A stretch of 64,000 bases of DNA from Pontixanthobacter luteolus (GTDB lineage Bacteria > Pseudomonadota > Alphaproteobacteria > Sphingomonadales > Sphingomonadaceae): assembly GCF_009828095.1 (NCBI RefSeq), contig NZ_WTYP01000001.1, positions 1,612,001 through 1,676,000 on the forward strand, in the 5' to 3' direction. The translations under genes and the position numbers were made by a program. This document shows positions 1 to 8,583 of the stretch, piece by piece (position 1 is the stretch's first letter; every line of letters begins with the position of its first letter). The notes below the pieces were generated by a model. The model was not told where the DNA came from, made no database searches, and saw nothing but the letters and a program-made list of their open reading frames with translations.

Positions 1-113
1 TGTGAAGATATTTGGTCATCGCTGGTAAACTCCATTCGTCGCTATTCAAGCACAGTTCATCGTCAGATGGTATCCCAAGCTCGGTCGCCAGAACCGCAAC
101 TGGGAGGACATGA

Positions 114-863
114 ATGACTGATATCAGTGAAACACCCACCGCCGCCACCACCTTCTGGCGGGATCCCGAAAATCGCCGATGGATAGGCAGTTCGGCGATA
201 ATTGCCGCCGGACTGATCGCGGGCGGCTTCCTGCTGGGCGACGGGCTTGTCCGCGCGAAGGACGCTGACCGGTCGGTCACCGTGCGCGGCCTCGATGAAC
301 GCGAAGTGGTGGCTGATCTCGCGACCTGGACAATCTCTTATTCCGCCACGGCTTCCAACCTTCAATCGGCCCAGTCGGGGGTCGACCGCGACAGCGAAGC
401 TATCCGGAAGTTCTTCAAGGAAATCGGCTTTCCAGAAAACGCATTGGAGCCGACCGGCGTCAACGTGAATTACTATACCGACAATGGCGTGCCGCGTTAC
501 ACGGTCAGGCAGCGTATGACCTTGCGGAGCAAGAACATCGAACTGGCCCAGAAGGCCGTCAAACAGCAGGTCGATCTGGTCCGCAGCGGTGTGGTTCTGG
601 AAGACGGATCAGGCATGTCTTACACCTTCACCGGGTTGAACGACGTCAAGCCGGAAATGGTCGCAGCTGCAACTAAGGACGCACGGGCTTCTGCAGAACA
701 ATTCGCGAAAGATAGCGGCGCCTCTGTCGGCAGTATCCGCAAGGCGACCCAAGGCTATTTTTCGATCAATGCACGCGACGGAGATGGCGGCGGATGGGGA
801 GTAAGCGATACGCCCTATAAGAAGGTCCGCGTAGTCACGACCGTCGATTTTTCACTGGAATAG
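114..863 (+). CDS. SIMPL (DUF541) domain periplasmic protein
   Basis: The 249-residue protein has one N-terminal hydrophobic segment (about residues 25-42), so it is probably exported or anchored in the inner membrane. The rest reads as a SIMPL/DUF541 domain: a start of the type VTVRGLDERE, a helical middle around AVKQQVDLVRSG, a conserved ATKDARASAEQFAKDSG helix, and a C-terminal strand VRVVTTVDFSLE. The ATG has a GGAGG about 8 bases upstream. The family is periplasmic or membrane-associated and its molecular role is poorly defined. The gene is convergent with the downstream porin gene and shares its terminator. Confidence 0.85.
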   Translation: MTDISETPTAATTFWRDPENRRWIGSSAIIAAGLIAGGFLLGDGLVRAKDADRSVTVRGLDEREVVADLATWTISYSATASNLQSAQSGVDRDSEAIRKFFKEIGFPENALEPTGVNVNYYTDNGVPRYTVRQRMTLRSKNIELAQKAVKQQVDLVRSGVVLEDGSGMSYTFTGLNDVKPEMVAAATKDARASAEQFAKDSGASVGSIRKATQGYFSINARDGDGGGWGVSDTPYKKVRVVTTVDFSLE

Positions 864-871
864 CAGGCAAA

Positions 872-908
872 AAAGGGCCCGCGCCTCCCCCTAAGGAGCG
901 GGCCCTTT
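872..908. terminator. Bidirectional rho-independent terminator
   Basis: Perfect 11-bp arms AAAGGGCCCGC (872-882) and GCGGGCCCTTT (898-908) enclose a 15-base loop. A-rich and T-rich flanks give a usable hairpin on both strands. It lies between two convergent genes. Confidence 0.8.
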
Positions 909-929
909 CGTATAGCCCAAGTGGACGAA

Positions 930-1835
930 TTACATGCTGTAAGACAGCGTGAAGAAGAAACCGGCGTCGGTGAAATCTTCGAATGACGGGCCCTGCGTAT
1001 CGACGTAGTTCACGCCGAGGCTCAGGCTGTCGGTAACCGCGTAGGATGCACCGAGCCCCCAGTCGAAGGACGTTCCGTCCGTATCGGTCGAGAACACGCC
1101 GTCGGTATAACCGAGGTGTGCGCTAAGACTGACCGGAGTGTCGGGAATGCCAACTTCGAAGTCTGTGTAGACGTAGATATTATCGCTATTGCCGAGCGAG
1201 TCCTGATCCCACGCATAGGCCGCGCCCAGCGTTGCGCTGACCGGACCAAGCGTCGTCGAAATCGACGCGTAGGGTTCGAAGTAATCGGTATCTACGCCTG
1301 GAATGTCGCCAGTCGGATAGATGTAATAGAGCAGACCGACATCGAAGGTCAGACCTTCGGCTACGTCGCCGTTCCAACCGCCATATACGTCAAGCTCCAG
1401 CTCGCCGAATGCACTACCGCCGGAAATGGTGGACGCCCAGGTGCCGACATAGAAACCGCTCGAATGGCCCAGATCAATGCCGCCTTGCAGCGCGATATCA
1501 CCGTCGGAGAAAGATACGCCGCGGAAACGGTAGTCGGATACCAGCGCAACATTGCCGGACAGCTCGAGACCGCTTTCGCCGCCAACTTTGCTTTCTTTTT
1601 CAAAATTCACGTCTTGCGAGATACGGACCACTTCCTGTGCGGTCAGTTCAGGCATTACGGCGTTTACATCGATATCGGCGATATCGACGACGACGTCGGA
1701 TGTGACAATGTCGGACGTGTTGATTACAGTTGTCTCGGCTTCGACAGCAATTTCAGATGCCAGAGCAGGCGCCGAGATCAGCGCAGTAGTAACAAAAAGA
1801 CTTGCGGCGGTAAGGCCGCGGATGGACGTGAGCAT
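930..1835 (-). CDS. TorF-family putative outer-membrane porin
   Basis: The 301-residue protein begins with a clear signal peptide ending in SAPALA. A spacer of about 70 residues follows, then a beta-barrel that opens with the family hallmark VALVSDYRFRGVSFSD and alternates Gly/aromatic strands to a C-terminal FTLSYSM. This pattern fits the TorF (Gcw_chp) family of proteobacterial putative porins, whose substrate is generally unknown. The start is an ATG with AAGGAAG about 7 bases upstream. It is monocistronic, with a terminator shared with the convergent upstream gene. The acidic, Val/Ile/Asp-rich spacer at residues 28-75 is longer than the barrel needs and is unexplained. Confidence 0.88.
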   Translation of the reverse strand: MLTSIRGLTAASLFVTTALISAPALASEIAVEAETTVINTSDIVTSDVVVDIADIDVNAVMPELTAQEVVRISQDVNFEKESKVGGESGLELSGNVALVSDYRFRGVSFSDGDIALQGGIDLGHSSGFYVGTWASTISGGSAFGELELDVYGGWNGDVAEGLTFDVGLLYYIYPTGDIPGVDTDYFEPYASISTTLGPVSATLGAAYAWDQDSLGNSDNIYVYTDFEVGIPDTPVSLSAHLGYTDGVFSTDTDGTSFDWGLGASYAVTDSLSLGVNYVDTQGPSFEDFTDAGFFFTLSYSM

Positions 1836-2105
1836 GACAAACTTCCTTGGTTTGTTGGGTTGCTTCGTCCCACCTGCATAAACACCGGCCGCGTTCTTTT
1901 CGATGTGCGGTCTCGTGCGAATATGTAATTATCTTGCAGGCCAATGCTGCGCCGCACAAGTCTTATTACGAGATTTTCGAGAAGCCGTCAGAATGTGTGG
2001 ATTTTCTGCACCAATTGCGCGACACTTAAGCCTCGGTACAGCGATTGCGGCCTAACCCTCTCTCCCCTATGCGCGCCATCAACCAATCAGGAATCAGAGT
2101 TTTCA

Positions 2106-2912
2106 ATGTTCGAGCCGTTCCGCAATATCTTTAAAGGCAAATCGGGCCCTCGCGGCGCACGCTTGCCCGAAGGTGAGCGTGCCTATGTCATCGGCGACAT
2201 ACACGGACGTGCCGACCTGTTCGAAGTGCTGATCAAGGCAATCGAGGAGGATGACAAGCAAGCCGGACCTGCCGAAACAACCGTCATTCTCCTGGGCGAC
2301 CTGATAGATCGTGGGCCGGACAGCGCAGGCGTGATTAAGCTCGCCCGGCTGTGGACTGATTACCGCAAAGTCCTGTTCCTGACCGGCAATCATGAAGAGA
2401 TGTTTCTGGATTCGTTCAAGGACGAAGGTGTGCTGCGCCATTTCCTGAAGCATGGCGGCCGCGAAACAATCATCAGCTACGGCGTTACCAAAAAGGAATT
2501 CAACAATTCCACGCTGGAGCAATTGCAGGACCTGCTTCGCGAAAGAGTGCCAAAGGGCGACCGCAAATTCCTGAAAAGTTTCGCTGACATGATCGAAATG
2601 GGCGATTATCTGTTCGTCCACGCCGGAATCAATCCGAAACGGACGGTCGACGAACAGAAGCGCAGCGACCTGCGGTGGATCCGCGAACCCTTTCTGAACC
2701 ACAAGGACCAACATTCTCACGTGGTGGTTCACGGCCATACAATATTTGAAGAAATCGACGAGCGTCACAACCGCATCGGGATCGATACCGGCGCATACCG
2801 CCATGGTGTATTGACCGCACTTGTGCTGGAAGGGGACACCCGCCGTTACATCCAGTCCGTCGAGAAGAAAAAGGGCGGGATTCAGATCGTGAAAAAGGAC
2901 GAAGTCGCATGA
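2106..2912 (+). CDS. Calcineurin-like metallophosphoesterase (Ser/Thr phosphatase type)
   Basis: The 268-residue protein carries the bimetal phosphoesterase signature: GDIHGR near residue 30, GDLIDRGPDS near 72, GNHEEM near 97, then FVHAG and VVHGH. This is the PP1/PP2A-like bacterial (ApaH/PrpA-type) group, so it should hydrolyse a phosphoprotein or a nucleotide phosphate; the sequence does not show which. I start at the ATG before FEPFRNIF because upstream residues have no family character, although the ribosome-binding site is weak. Its stop overlaps the start of ugd (ATGA), implying co-translation with UDP-glucose dehydrogenase. Confidence 0.85.
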   Translation: MFEPFRNIFKGKSGPRGARLPEGERAYVIGDIHGRADLFEVLIKAIEEDDKQAGPAETTVILLGDLIDRGPDSAGVIKLARLWTDYRKVLFLTGNHEEMFLDSFKDEGVLRHFLKHGGRETIISYGVTKKEFNNSTLEQLQDLLRERVPKGDRKFLKSFADMIEMGDYLFVHAGINPKRTVDEQKRSDLRWIREPFLNHKDQHSHVVVHGHTIFEEIDERHNRIGIDTGAYRHGVLTALVLEGDTRRYIQSVEKKKGGIQIVKKDEVA

Positions 2913-4219
2913 AAATCGCCATGGTGGGCTCAGGCTATGTAGGTCTGGTATCGGGTGCCTGTTTCGCCGATTTTGGACACGATGTTGTCTGCATCGACAA
3001 GGATCAGTCGAAGATTGATCGCCTGCATGACGGGGTCATGCCGATTTACGAGCCAGGCCTTGCCGAACTGGTCGGCACGAATGTGAAGGCCGGCCGCCTG
3101 TCGTTCACAACCGATCTGGCAGAGGGGATCAAGGACGCCCAGGCTATCTTCATCGCGGTCGGCACCCCTAGCCGCCGCGGCGACGGGCACGCCGACCTTT
3201 CCTTTGTCTATGCAGTCGCGAAGGAAGTTGGTGAAAGCCTGTCGAACGATGCAGTGGTCGTTACCAAGTCCACTGTGCCAGTCGGCACCGGCGACGAGGT
3301 CGAACGTATCCTGCAGGATAGCGGCACGAGCCACAAATTCGCAGTTGTATCCAACCCCGAATTCCTGCGTGAAGGCGCTGCGATTGGTGACTTCAAGCGT
3401 CCTGATCGCATCGTGATCGGTGCGGAAAGCGAGTTTGGGCGCGAAATCATGCGCGAAGTTTATCGCCCGCTGTTCCTGAATGAATCGCCAATCCTTTTCA
3501 CCAGCCGCCGCAGTGCGGAATTGATCAAATATGCCGCCAACGCATTCCTTGCGACCAAGATCACCTTCATCAATGAAATGGCTGATCTGTGCGAAAAGGT
3601 GGGCGCGGATGTCCAGGATGTCAGCCGCGGAATTGGCAGCGACAACCGGATTGGGTCCAAATTCCTGCACGCAGGCCCGGGTTATGGCGGATCGTGCTTC
3701 CCCAAGGACACGCTCGCCCTGTTAAAAACCGCTGAGGATTATGAAAGCCCGGTCCGCATCGTCGAAGCGGTGGTCAAGACCAACGACACGCGCAAACGTG
3801 CGATGGGCCGTAAGGTTGTCGACGCTCTGGGCGGGCCTGACCACGCGCGCGGCAAAAAGGTCGCGCTGCTTGGCCTCACCTTCAAACCGAACACCGATGA
3901 CATGCGCGACAGCCCGGCAATCGCAATTGCGCAGACTTTGCAGGACGCCGGAGTGACTGTCGATGCATTCGATCCTGAAGGTATGGAAATCGCGAGGCCT
4001 TTGATGCCCGGCGTGAATATGAAAGACGATCCCTACGCCGCCATCGAAGGCGCGGATGCGATTGCAATCGTTACCGAATGGGATGCGTTTCGCGCCCTTG
4101 ACCTGAAGCGTGTGCGCGAGCTCGCAAAGGCTCCGGTCCTAGTTGACCTGCGCAATATCTATCAGCCGTCAGATGTCCGTGCAGCAGGCTTTGAATATTC
4201 CAGCATAGGCCGCGAATAA
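2909..4219 (+). CDS. ugd: UDP-glucose 6-dehydrogenase
   Basis: This 436-residue enzyme oxidises UDP-glucose twice with NAD+ to UDP-glucuronate, a precursor for exopolysaccharide and LPS sugars. The N-terminal NAD fold starts MKIAMVGSGYVGLVSG. The central and UDP-binding domains follow, with the catalytic cysteine in GPGYGGSCFPKDT near residue 260 and the late motif LGLTFKPNTDDMRDSPA. Length and domain order are normal for the family. It overlaps the upstream phosphatase by four bases and is convergent, with a three-base gap, with the next gene. Confidence 0.97.
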   Translation: MKIAMVGSGYVGLVSGACFADFGHDVVCIDKDQSKIDRLHDGVMPIYEPGLAELVGTNVKAGRLSFTTDLAEGIKDAQAIFIAVGTPSRRGDGHADLSFVYAVAKEVGESLSNDAVVVTKSTVPVGTGDEVERILQDSGTSHKFAVVSNPEFLREGAAIGDFKRPDRIVIGAESEFGREIMREVYRPLFLNESPILFTSRRSAELIKYAANAFLATKITFINEMADLCEKVGADVQDVSRGIGSDNRIGSKFLHAGPGYGGSCFPKDTLALLKTAEDYESPVRIVEAVVKTNDTRKRAMGRKVVDALGGPDHARGKKVALLGLTFKPNTDDMRDSPAIAIAQTLQDAGVTVDAFDPEGMEIARPLMPGVNMKDDPYAAIEGADAIAIVTEWDAFRALDLKRVRELAKAPVLVDLRNIYQPSDVRAAGFEYSSIGRE

Positions 4220-4222
4220 AAG

Positions 4223-5011
4223 TCAGAGGCCGAACCACCTTTTTCGGTTCGGTGCATCTGACAATTTCGCGGCAGCGGCGAAAATCACCAGAACTGCGGA
4301 CAGGATTGCTGCATAGGTTATCAGCGGGAATTGCTGCCCGCCCTGATAATGTATGGCCAGCATCGCCCACAGGATAACCGCCGCATACCAGGGATTACCG
4401 CGGCTGCGGAATGTCGCAGCGGCGCCAATGATCCCGGCGACCAAGACAATGGCTGCAGCCAGCAACGGATATTCACTGCCGCCGCCAACGCCATGATATT
4501 TGAGCGCAGCGGTTATGTTGACGGTTGAGGCGACTGTCAGCCATGCCGCCAGAGCGCTGAATGTTAATCCCGCAATCCATCTCTCGCCAGCTGTGAATTC
4601 GCGCTCGTAATTCACCAAATGCCGTAGCGCCGCCAACAGGCAGACCAGCGAACAAAGGATAATGACCGCAGAAATCGCCGTCAGGTTCGCAAACTGGGTG
4701 TATGTCGCCCACAGCCCGTTCGCTGCAGTCGCTCCGGCAGTGTACCATCCGATGCGTGCCAGCAGGGTATTATTCCGCTGCGCGGGAAGCGCTTGCCAGA
4801 TCGCGTAGATCACGCAGCCCAGAAATAGCGGCCCCCAAATAGCAAATGCCCAACCTGCCGGCACGACCAGTGAGCGGATTGCATCCGAACGCTCACCTAT
4901 CTGCTCCCCAAAACCGAGGTTCGGCAAGAAAGTCGCTCCGATCTGGAACGCGACGGCCAGAATAATGGCGAACCGCTGCGCGGCGCTGCGAGGGGATGAT
5001 ACTGTGTTCAT
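4223..5011 (-). CDS. TspO/MBR-like tryptophan-rich membrane protein
   Basis: The 262-residue protein is almost entirely hydrophobic, with about seven predicted membrane helices. It has the PAGWAFAIWGPLFLG motif near residue 50 and scattered tryptophans (NGLWATYTQFAN, NPWYAAVILWAML). This matches the longer TspO/MBR-related proteins common in alphaproteobacteria, whose core members bind porphyrins or sterols. It is about 100 residues longer than classical TspO, so function should not be transferred directly. It lies 43 bases downstream of, and co-directional with, the aquaporin gene. Confidence 0.7.
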   Translation of the reverse strand: MNTVSSPRSAAQRFAIILAVAFQIGATFLPNLGFGEQIGERSDAIRSLVVPAGWAFAIWGPLFLGCVIYAIWQALPAQRNNTLLARIGWYTAGATAANGLWATYTQFANLTAISAVIILCSLVCLLAALRHLVNYEREFTAGERWIAGLTFSALAAWLTVASTVNITAALKYHGVGGGSEYPLLAAAIVLVAGIIGAAATFRSRGNPWYAAVILWAMLAIHYQGGQQFPLITYAAILSAVLVIFAAAAKLSDAPNRKRWFGL

Positions 5012-5054
5012 GCAGGTTAAACACGCCCCGCGCCGACCGGTTCCGTCGCTGCGG

Positions 5055-5726
5055 TTAGTCCGTATCTGTGTAGAGAACCCGGAAAGTATACACCGCCACT
5101 ATGGCACCGGCGAGCTGCGCAGCGATAAAGCCCAGCACATCGGCGGGTGAGATTCCCGCGAAGGTGTTCGAAAGGCTTCTGGCCACGGTGATCGCAGGAT
5201 TGGCGAAGCTGGTCGAAGAGGTGAACCAGTAGGCAGCTGAAATATACAGCCCGACACTGGCAGGCACCCACGCCTTGCTGACCTTGATCGTGCCCAGAAT
5301 AGTCAGAACCAGTCCAAAGGTGGCGATAAATTCGCCCAGCCATTGCCCGGTTCCGGTCCTCGGCTTGATTGAATACTGCCACACCGGCAAATCGAACATG
5401 ACATGAGCGGCCCAGACACCGGCAATCCCGGCACACAGCTGAACCAGAACGAACAGCAGCGCTTCTCGCGTTCCGATTTCCCCCCTGATACGGAACGCCA
5501 GCGTTACCGCTGGATTGAAATGGGCGCCCGATATCGGCCCCAGCATGGCAATCAGCACGGCGAGGATCGCGCCCGTCGCCAGAGTATTGCCGAGCAGCGC
5601 GACCGCAACATTTCCGCCGGCCAGCCCTTCCGCCATGACGCCTGATCCCACGACACAGGCGAACAGGAAAAAGCTGCCGATTGCCTCGGCCAGTAGGCGC
5701 TGTTTCATGATGTCCGAAATCCCCAT
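5055..5726 (-). CDS. MIP-family channel (aquaporin-like)
   Basis: The protein of about 223 residues has six membrane helices and two half-helix NPA loops, GAHFNPAVTLAFR in the first half and FANPAITVARSLS in the second. The arginine after the second NPA is the usual selectivity-filter residue. It should conduct water or small neutral solutes such as glycerol or metalloid acids. I use the ATG giving MGISDIMKQ; a second ATG six codons later (5708) is as plausible, and neither has a strong Shine-Dalgarno. It is upstream of, and probably co-transcribed with, the TspO-like gene. Confidence 0.85.
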   Translation of the reverse strand: MGISDIMKQRLLAEAIGSFFLFACVVGSGVMAEGLAGGNVAVALLGNTLATGAILAVLIAMLGPISGAHFNPAVTLAFRIRGEIGTREALLFVLVQLCAGIAGVWAAHVMFDLPVWQYSIKPRTGTGQWLGEFIATFGLVLTILGTIKVSKAWVPASVGLYISAAYWFTSSTSFANPAITVARSLSNTFAGISPADVLGFIAAQLAGAIVAVYTFRVLYTDTD

Positions 5727-5782
5727 CAACCGTTTCGGCGGCCGCTATAATCAAGCCGGAGCCGGATGACACAGATAAATTT

Positions 5783-6182
<400 letters not shown>

Positions 6183-6228
6183 AAAGCCCATGTAAGACCG
6201 CCCTGCCCGATTGGGAAGCGCTTTGCTG

Positions 6229-6594
6229 TTATTCGGCAGCTGCATCCGAGTATTGATCATACGCCTCAAGCGCCTGCGCTGCGTACATCGCACTGGGCCC
6301 TGCGCCCATATACACAGCCAGCCCCAGTGTTTCGGCGATCTCTTCGCGGGAGGCGCCATGCTTGCGCGCGCCTTCGACATGATAGGTGATGCACGGATCG
6401 CAGCGAACCGCGACAGAGATTGCGACCGCCAGCAACTCCTTGGTCTTCGCATCCAGAGCGCCGCCCTGATGCGCTGCACCGCCCATCTCGCGGAACGCCT
6501 TCATCACGCCCGGCGAACCCTTGTGCAGTTCCTTGATCGCCGGGATCAGGTTTGCGGCCATTCCCGGCCAGTCCTTGAATTCAGTGTGTGCCAT
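6229..6594 (-). CDS. Carboxymuconolactone decarboxylase/AhpD-like protein
   Basis: This 121-residue all-helical protein has the CMD/AhpD pattern LLAVAISVAVRCDPCITYHVEGARKHGAS with a CxxC pair near residues 65-68 and a histidine three residues later. In AhpD-type proteins these form a peroxidase-linked disulfide active site. The context does not identify a partner peroxidase, so a general thiol-redox or peroxide role is inferred. The ATG follows AAGGAGC at good spacing. The gene ends 46 bases before rnpB on the same strand. Confidence 0.85.
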   Translation of the reverse strand: MAHTEFKDWPGMAANLIPAIKELHKGSPGVMKAFREMGGAAHQGGALDAKTKELLAVAISVAVRCDPCITYHVEGARKHGASREEIAETLGLAVYMGAGPSAMYAAQALEAYDQYSDAAAE

Positions 6595-6681
6595 TCGCTT
6601 GCTCCTTGCTTGCCCTGACCTTTAGGCGCGCGGTGTTCGGCGCACTTTGACACAGATCAATTTGGCAATTTGTTGCAAGCT

Positions 6682-7386
6682 TTAGCGGGCGTTACCCCGG
6701 TCACGGTCGAGCAAGAGCTGGAACAGGATCGCGCGCAATTCTCCGTCGATTTCACCGCTGATCCTGCGCGGCCGCCAGCGGCGCTCGAAAGCCTCAACCG
6801 CCTTGTGGCCATCGGTGATATCGTACCCGTACCGTTCCAGCGCGAGGTAAAACGCGCCGTCATTGTCGAACGGATCGCCCAGTTCGATCTTTGGCGTCGG
6901 GGTCGCAAGACCGTATTCCGCAAGCCTGTCCCATGGGAAAAGTTCCCCCGGATCGGTCTTTCGCGCCGGGGCCACGTCGGAATGCCCGACGATGTTGGCG
7001 CGCGGAATGTCATGGGTTTTCACGATCCGGTGCAGCAAAGGCACAAGCGCCTCTATCTGGGCATCGGCAAAGGGGCGATATCCCAGCCCGTGCCCGGGAT
7101 GGTCGAGTTCAATCCCGATACTGGCCGAATTCACATCCTTGTGGCCGCGCCAATAGGATACGCCTGCATGCCATGCGCGTTTGTCCTCCGGCACCAGCAA
7201 GGTGACCTCACCCTCTTCCGATATCAGATAGTGGGCACTTACCCCCGCGTCGGCATCGCACAGCCGGTCCAGGGCTGTGCCAACCGGCTTCATTTCGGTG
7301 TAGTGGAGCACGACCATGGAAACGGGCAATTTCCGGTCGTTGAAATTGGGCGACAGCCGCGTGTGATGAACGAGTTCGTCGCTCAA
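6682..7386 (-). CDS. N-acetylmuramoyl-L-alanine amidase (AmpD/Amidase_2 type)
   Basis: The 234-residue enzyme should cleave the lactyl-amide bond between muramic acid and the stem peptide during peptidoglycan recycling. The zinc site is readable: VVLHYTEM near residue 27, and GHSDVAPARKTDPG near 155, which closely resembles AmpD; IGIELDHPG supplies the conserved glutamate. The C-terminal third is a small helical extension as in AmiD-like enzymes. The start is TTG: it has GGAGGG nine bases upstream, and the next ATG would remove the conserved LSPNFNDR segment. No signal peptide is seen, so cytoplasmic. It overlaps the stop of chpT by four bases. Confidence 0.88.
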   Translation of the reverse strand: MSDELVHHTRLSPNFNDRKLPVSMVVLHYTEMKPVGTALDRLCDADAGVSAHYLISEEGEVTLLVPEDKRAWHAGVSYWRGHKDVNSASIGIELDHPGHGLGYRPFADAQIEALVPLLHRIVKTHDIPRANIVGHSDVAPARKTDPGELFPWDRLAEYGLATPTPKIELGDPFDNDGAFYLALERYGYDITDGHKAVEAFERRWRPRRISGEIDGELRAILFQLLLDRDRGNAR

Positions 7387-8042
7387 CCGATCAGACCCTC
7401 CGGCTGCGGCAACACTGCGCCCAGCACCAGGGCATCTTCGCCCAGTTGATATTGAAGGCCGCCGCCAGACCGCTCAGCCAGCATGGCGATCATATGTGCG
7501 GGTGCCGTACGGCTGGAAAGATCACGCGCTGCAAGATCACCTTGCAAAGCCTTGCCGATTGTTTCGTCAAACGCGATTTTCGGGCCGCTTGCGCGAACCA
7601 CGATTTCGGTATTCCCGCCGCGCATTTCCGCACCGATATCGAGCGAGCCGCCGCGCACCAGCGTTTCCAGCGCAATATGCGCGAGGTTGAGCAGGACCTT
7701 CACCGCATCCTTGGGCAGTTTGGCCGCGTCCATCGCCCAATGGGCTTCCACGCGTTTAGCATTGGCGACAAGCGAATCGATAACCGACTTCGCTTCGCTC
7801 ACTTCAACCATTTCGCCAAATCCACCGGCAGCGCCGAACGCCAGACGGAAGAACTTGAGCTTGTCCGTGCTGGTCCGCGCGCTCTGTTCCAGCAAATCCA
7901 TGCATTGTTCGCGCATTTGCGGGTCGGTTTCGTCAGCCAGCAATTCCAGCCCGTTGCTCAGCGCGCCAACCGGGCTGAGCATATCGTGGCACAGCCGCGA
8001 ACACATCAGCGCGGCAAGATCGAGGGATGCATCATCATTCAT
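7383..8042 (-). CDS. chpT: ChpT-like histidine phosphotransferase
   Basis: The 219-residue protein begins with the dimerisation/phosphotransfer helix LAALMCSRLCHDMLSPVGAL, whose His in CHDMLSP is the expected phospho-acceptor. A degenerate GHKL-like ATP-binding fold without ATPase motifs follows. In Caulobacter and relatives ChpT relays phosphate from CckA to CtrA and CpdR, controlling the cell cycle or, in sphingomonads, motility and surface traits. CckA and CtrA are not in the window. The ATG start is clear. It is translationally coupled to the downstream amidase gene. Confidence 0.87.
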   Translation of the reverse strand: MNDDASLDLAALMCSRLCHDMLSPVGALSNGLELLADETDPQMREQCMDLLEQSARTSTDKLKFFRLAFGAAGGFGEMVEVSEAKSVIDSLVANAKRVEAHWAMDAAKLPKDAVKVLLNLAHIALETLVRGGSLDIGAEMRGGNTEIVVRASGPKIAFDETIGKALQGDLAARDLSSRTAPAHMIAMLAERSGGGLQYQLGEDALVLGAVLPQPEGLIG

Positions 8043-8170
8043 AAAAAGCAGCTAATTCCTGACGGTATGGAACACTTGGAACACAGTCCTAGGGCAAAAA
8101 TTCCCTGCCTGCATCCGTTCTTTGGACAGACCGAATGATTGGCGGGCACCAGCCGAACGGCGAGGCAGGT

Positions 8171-8566
8171 CTATCCCGTGATCGCCGCGTAGGAAAGTTC
8201 ATTGAAACCAGTGCTTTCATCGCGCCAGAAGCGAATGTTTCCAGCCCCGATGATCGCCCAGATGCGCCCGTCATGGGCTGCCATGGCGGCATCTGTGGCG
8301 GAAGGAACGGCAACGCCATTGGGGTGCGAATGGTAGAAGCCGGCAATGGCAGGGCCGCCGCCGCGTTCATCGCGGTAGGCCGAGATCAGCGCTGCCGGAT
8401 CAATCTCGAAATGGGCCGCCGGCAGGGGATGGACATTAGCGGTGGGCACGGCGCCGATGATGGTATCACCCCTCCCCAACAGGATCCCGCAGCATTCCAG
8501 CGGAGCCGCCGATGCAGCAGCCTCCTTCATCGCATCCAAAACCTTGCTTGAGATATGCAGCGTCAT
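8171..8566 (-). CDS. JAMM/MPN-family metallopeptidase (JAB domain)
   Basis: The 131-residue protein is a single JAB1/MPN domain. It has the full metal motif: Glu in APLECCGILLG near residue 24, then HSHPNGVAVPSATD (HxH, seven residues, SxxD). Free-standing bacterial versions of this size are isopeptidases that release ThiS/MoaD-like carrier proteins, cysteine or similar conjugates. No ubiquitin-like carrier gene lies nearby, so the substrate is unknown. The start is divergent from the pseudouridine synthase gene with only 17 bases between them. Confidence 0.82.
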   Translation of the reverse strand: MTLHISSKVLDAMKEAAASAAPLECCGILLGRGDTIIGAVPTANVHPLPAAHFEIDPAALISAYRDERGGGPAIAGFYHSHPNGVAVPSATDAAMAAHDGRIWAIIGAGNIRFWRDESTGFNELSYAAITG

Positions 8567-8583
8567 CGCCCATCGGTTTAGCC

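Noticed and set aside
1116-1928. 270-residue plus-strand frame
   Set aside because: It is antisense to the TorF porin, which has a signal peptide and barrel pattern.
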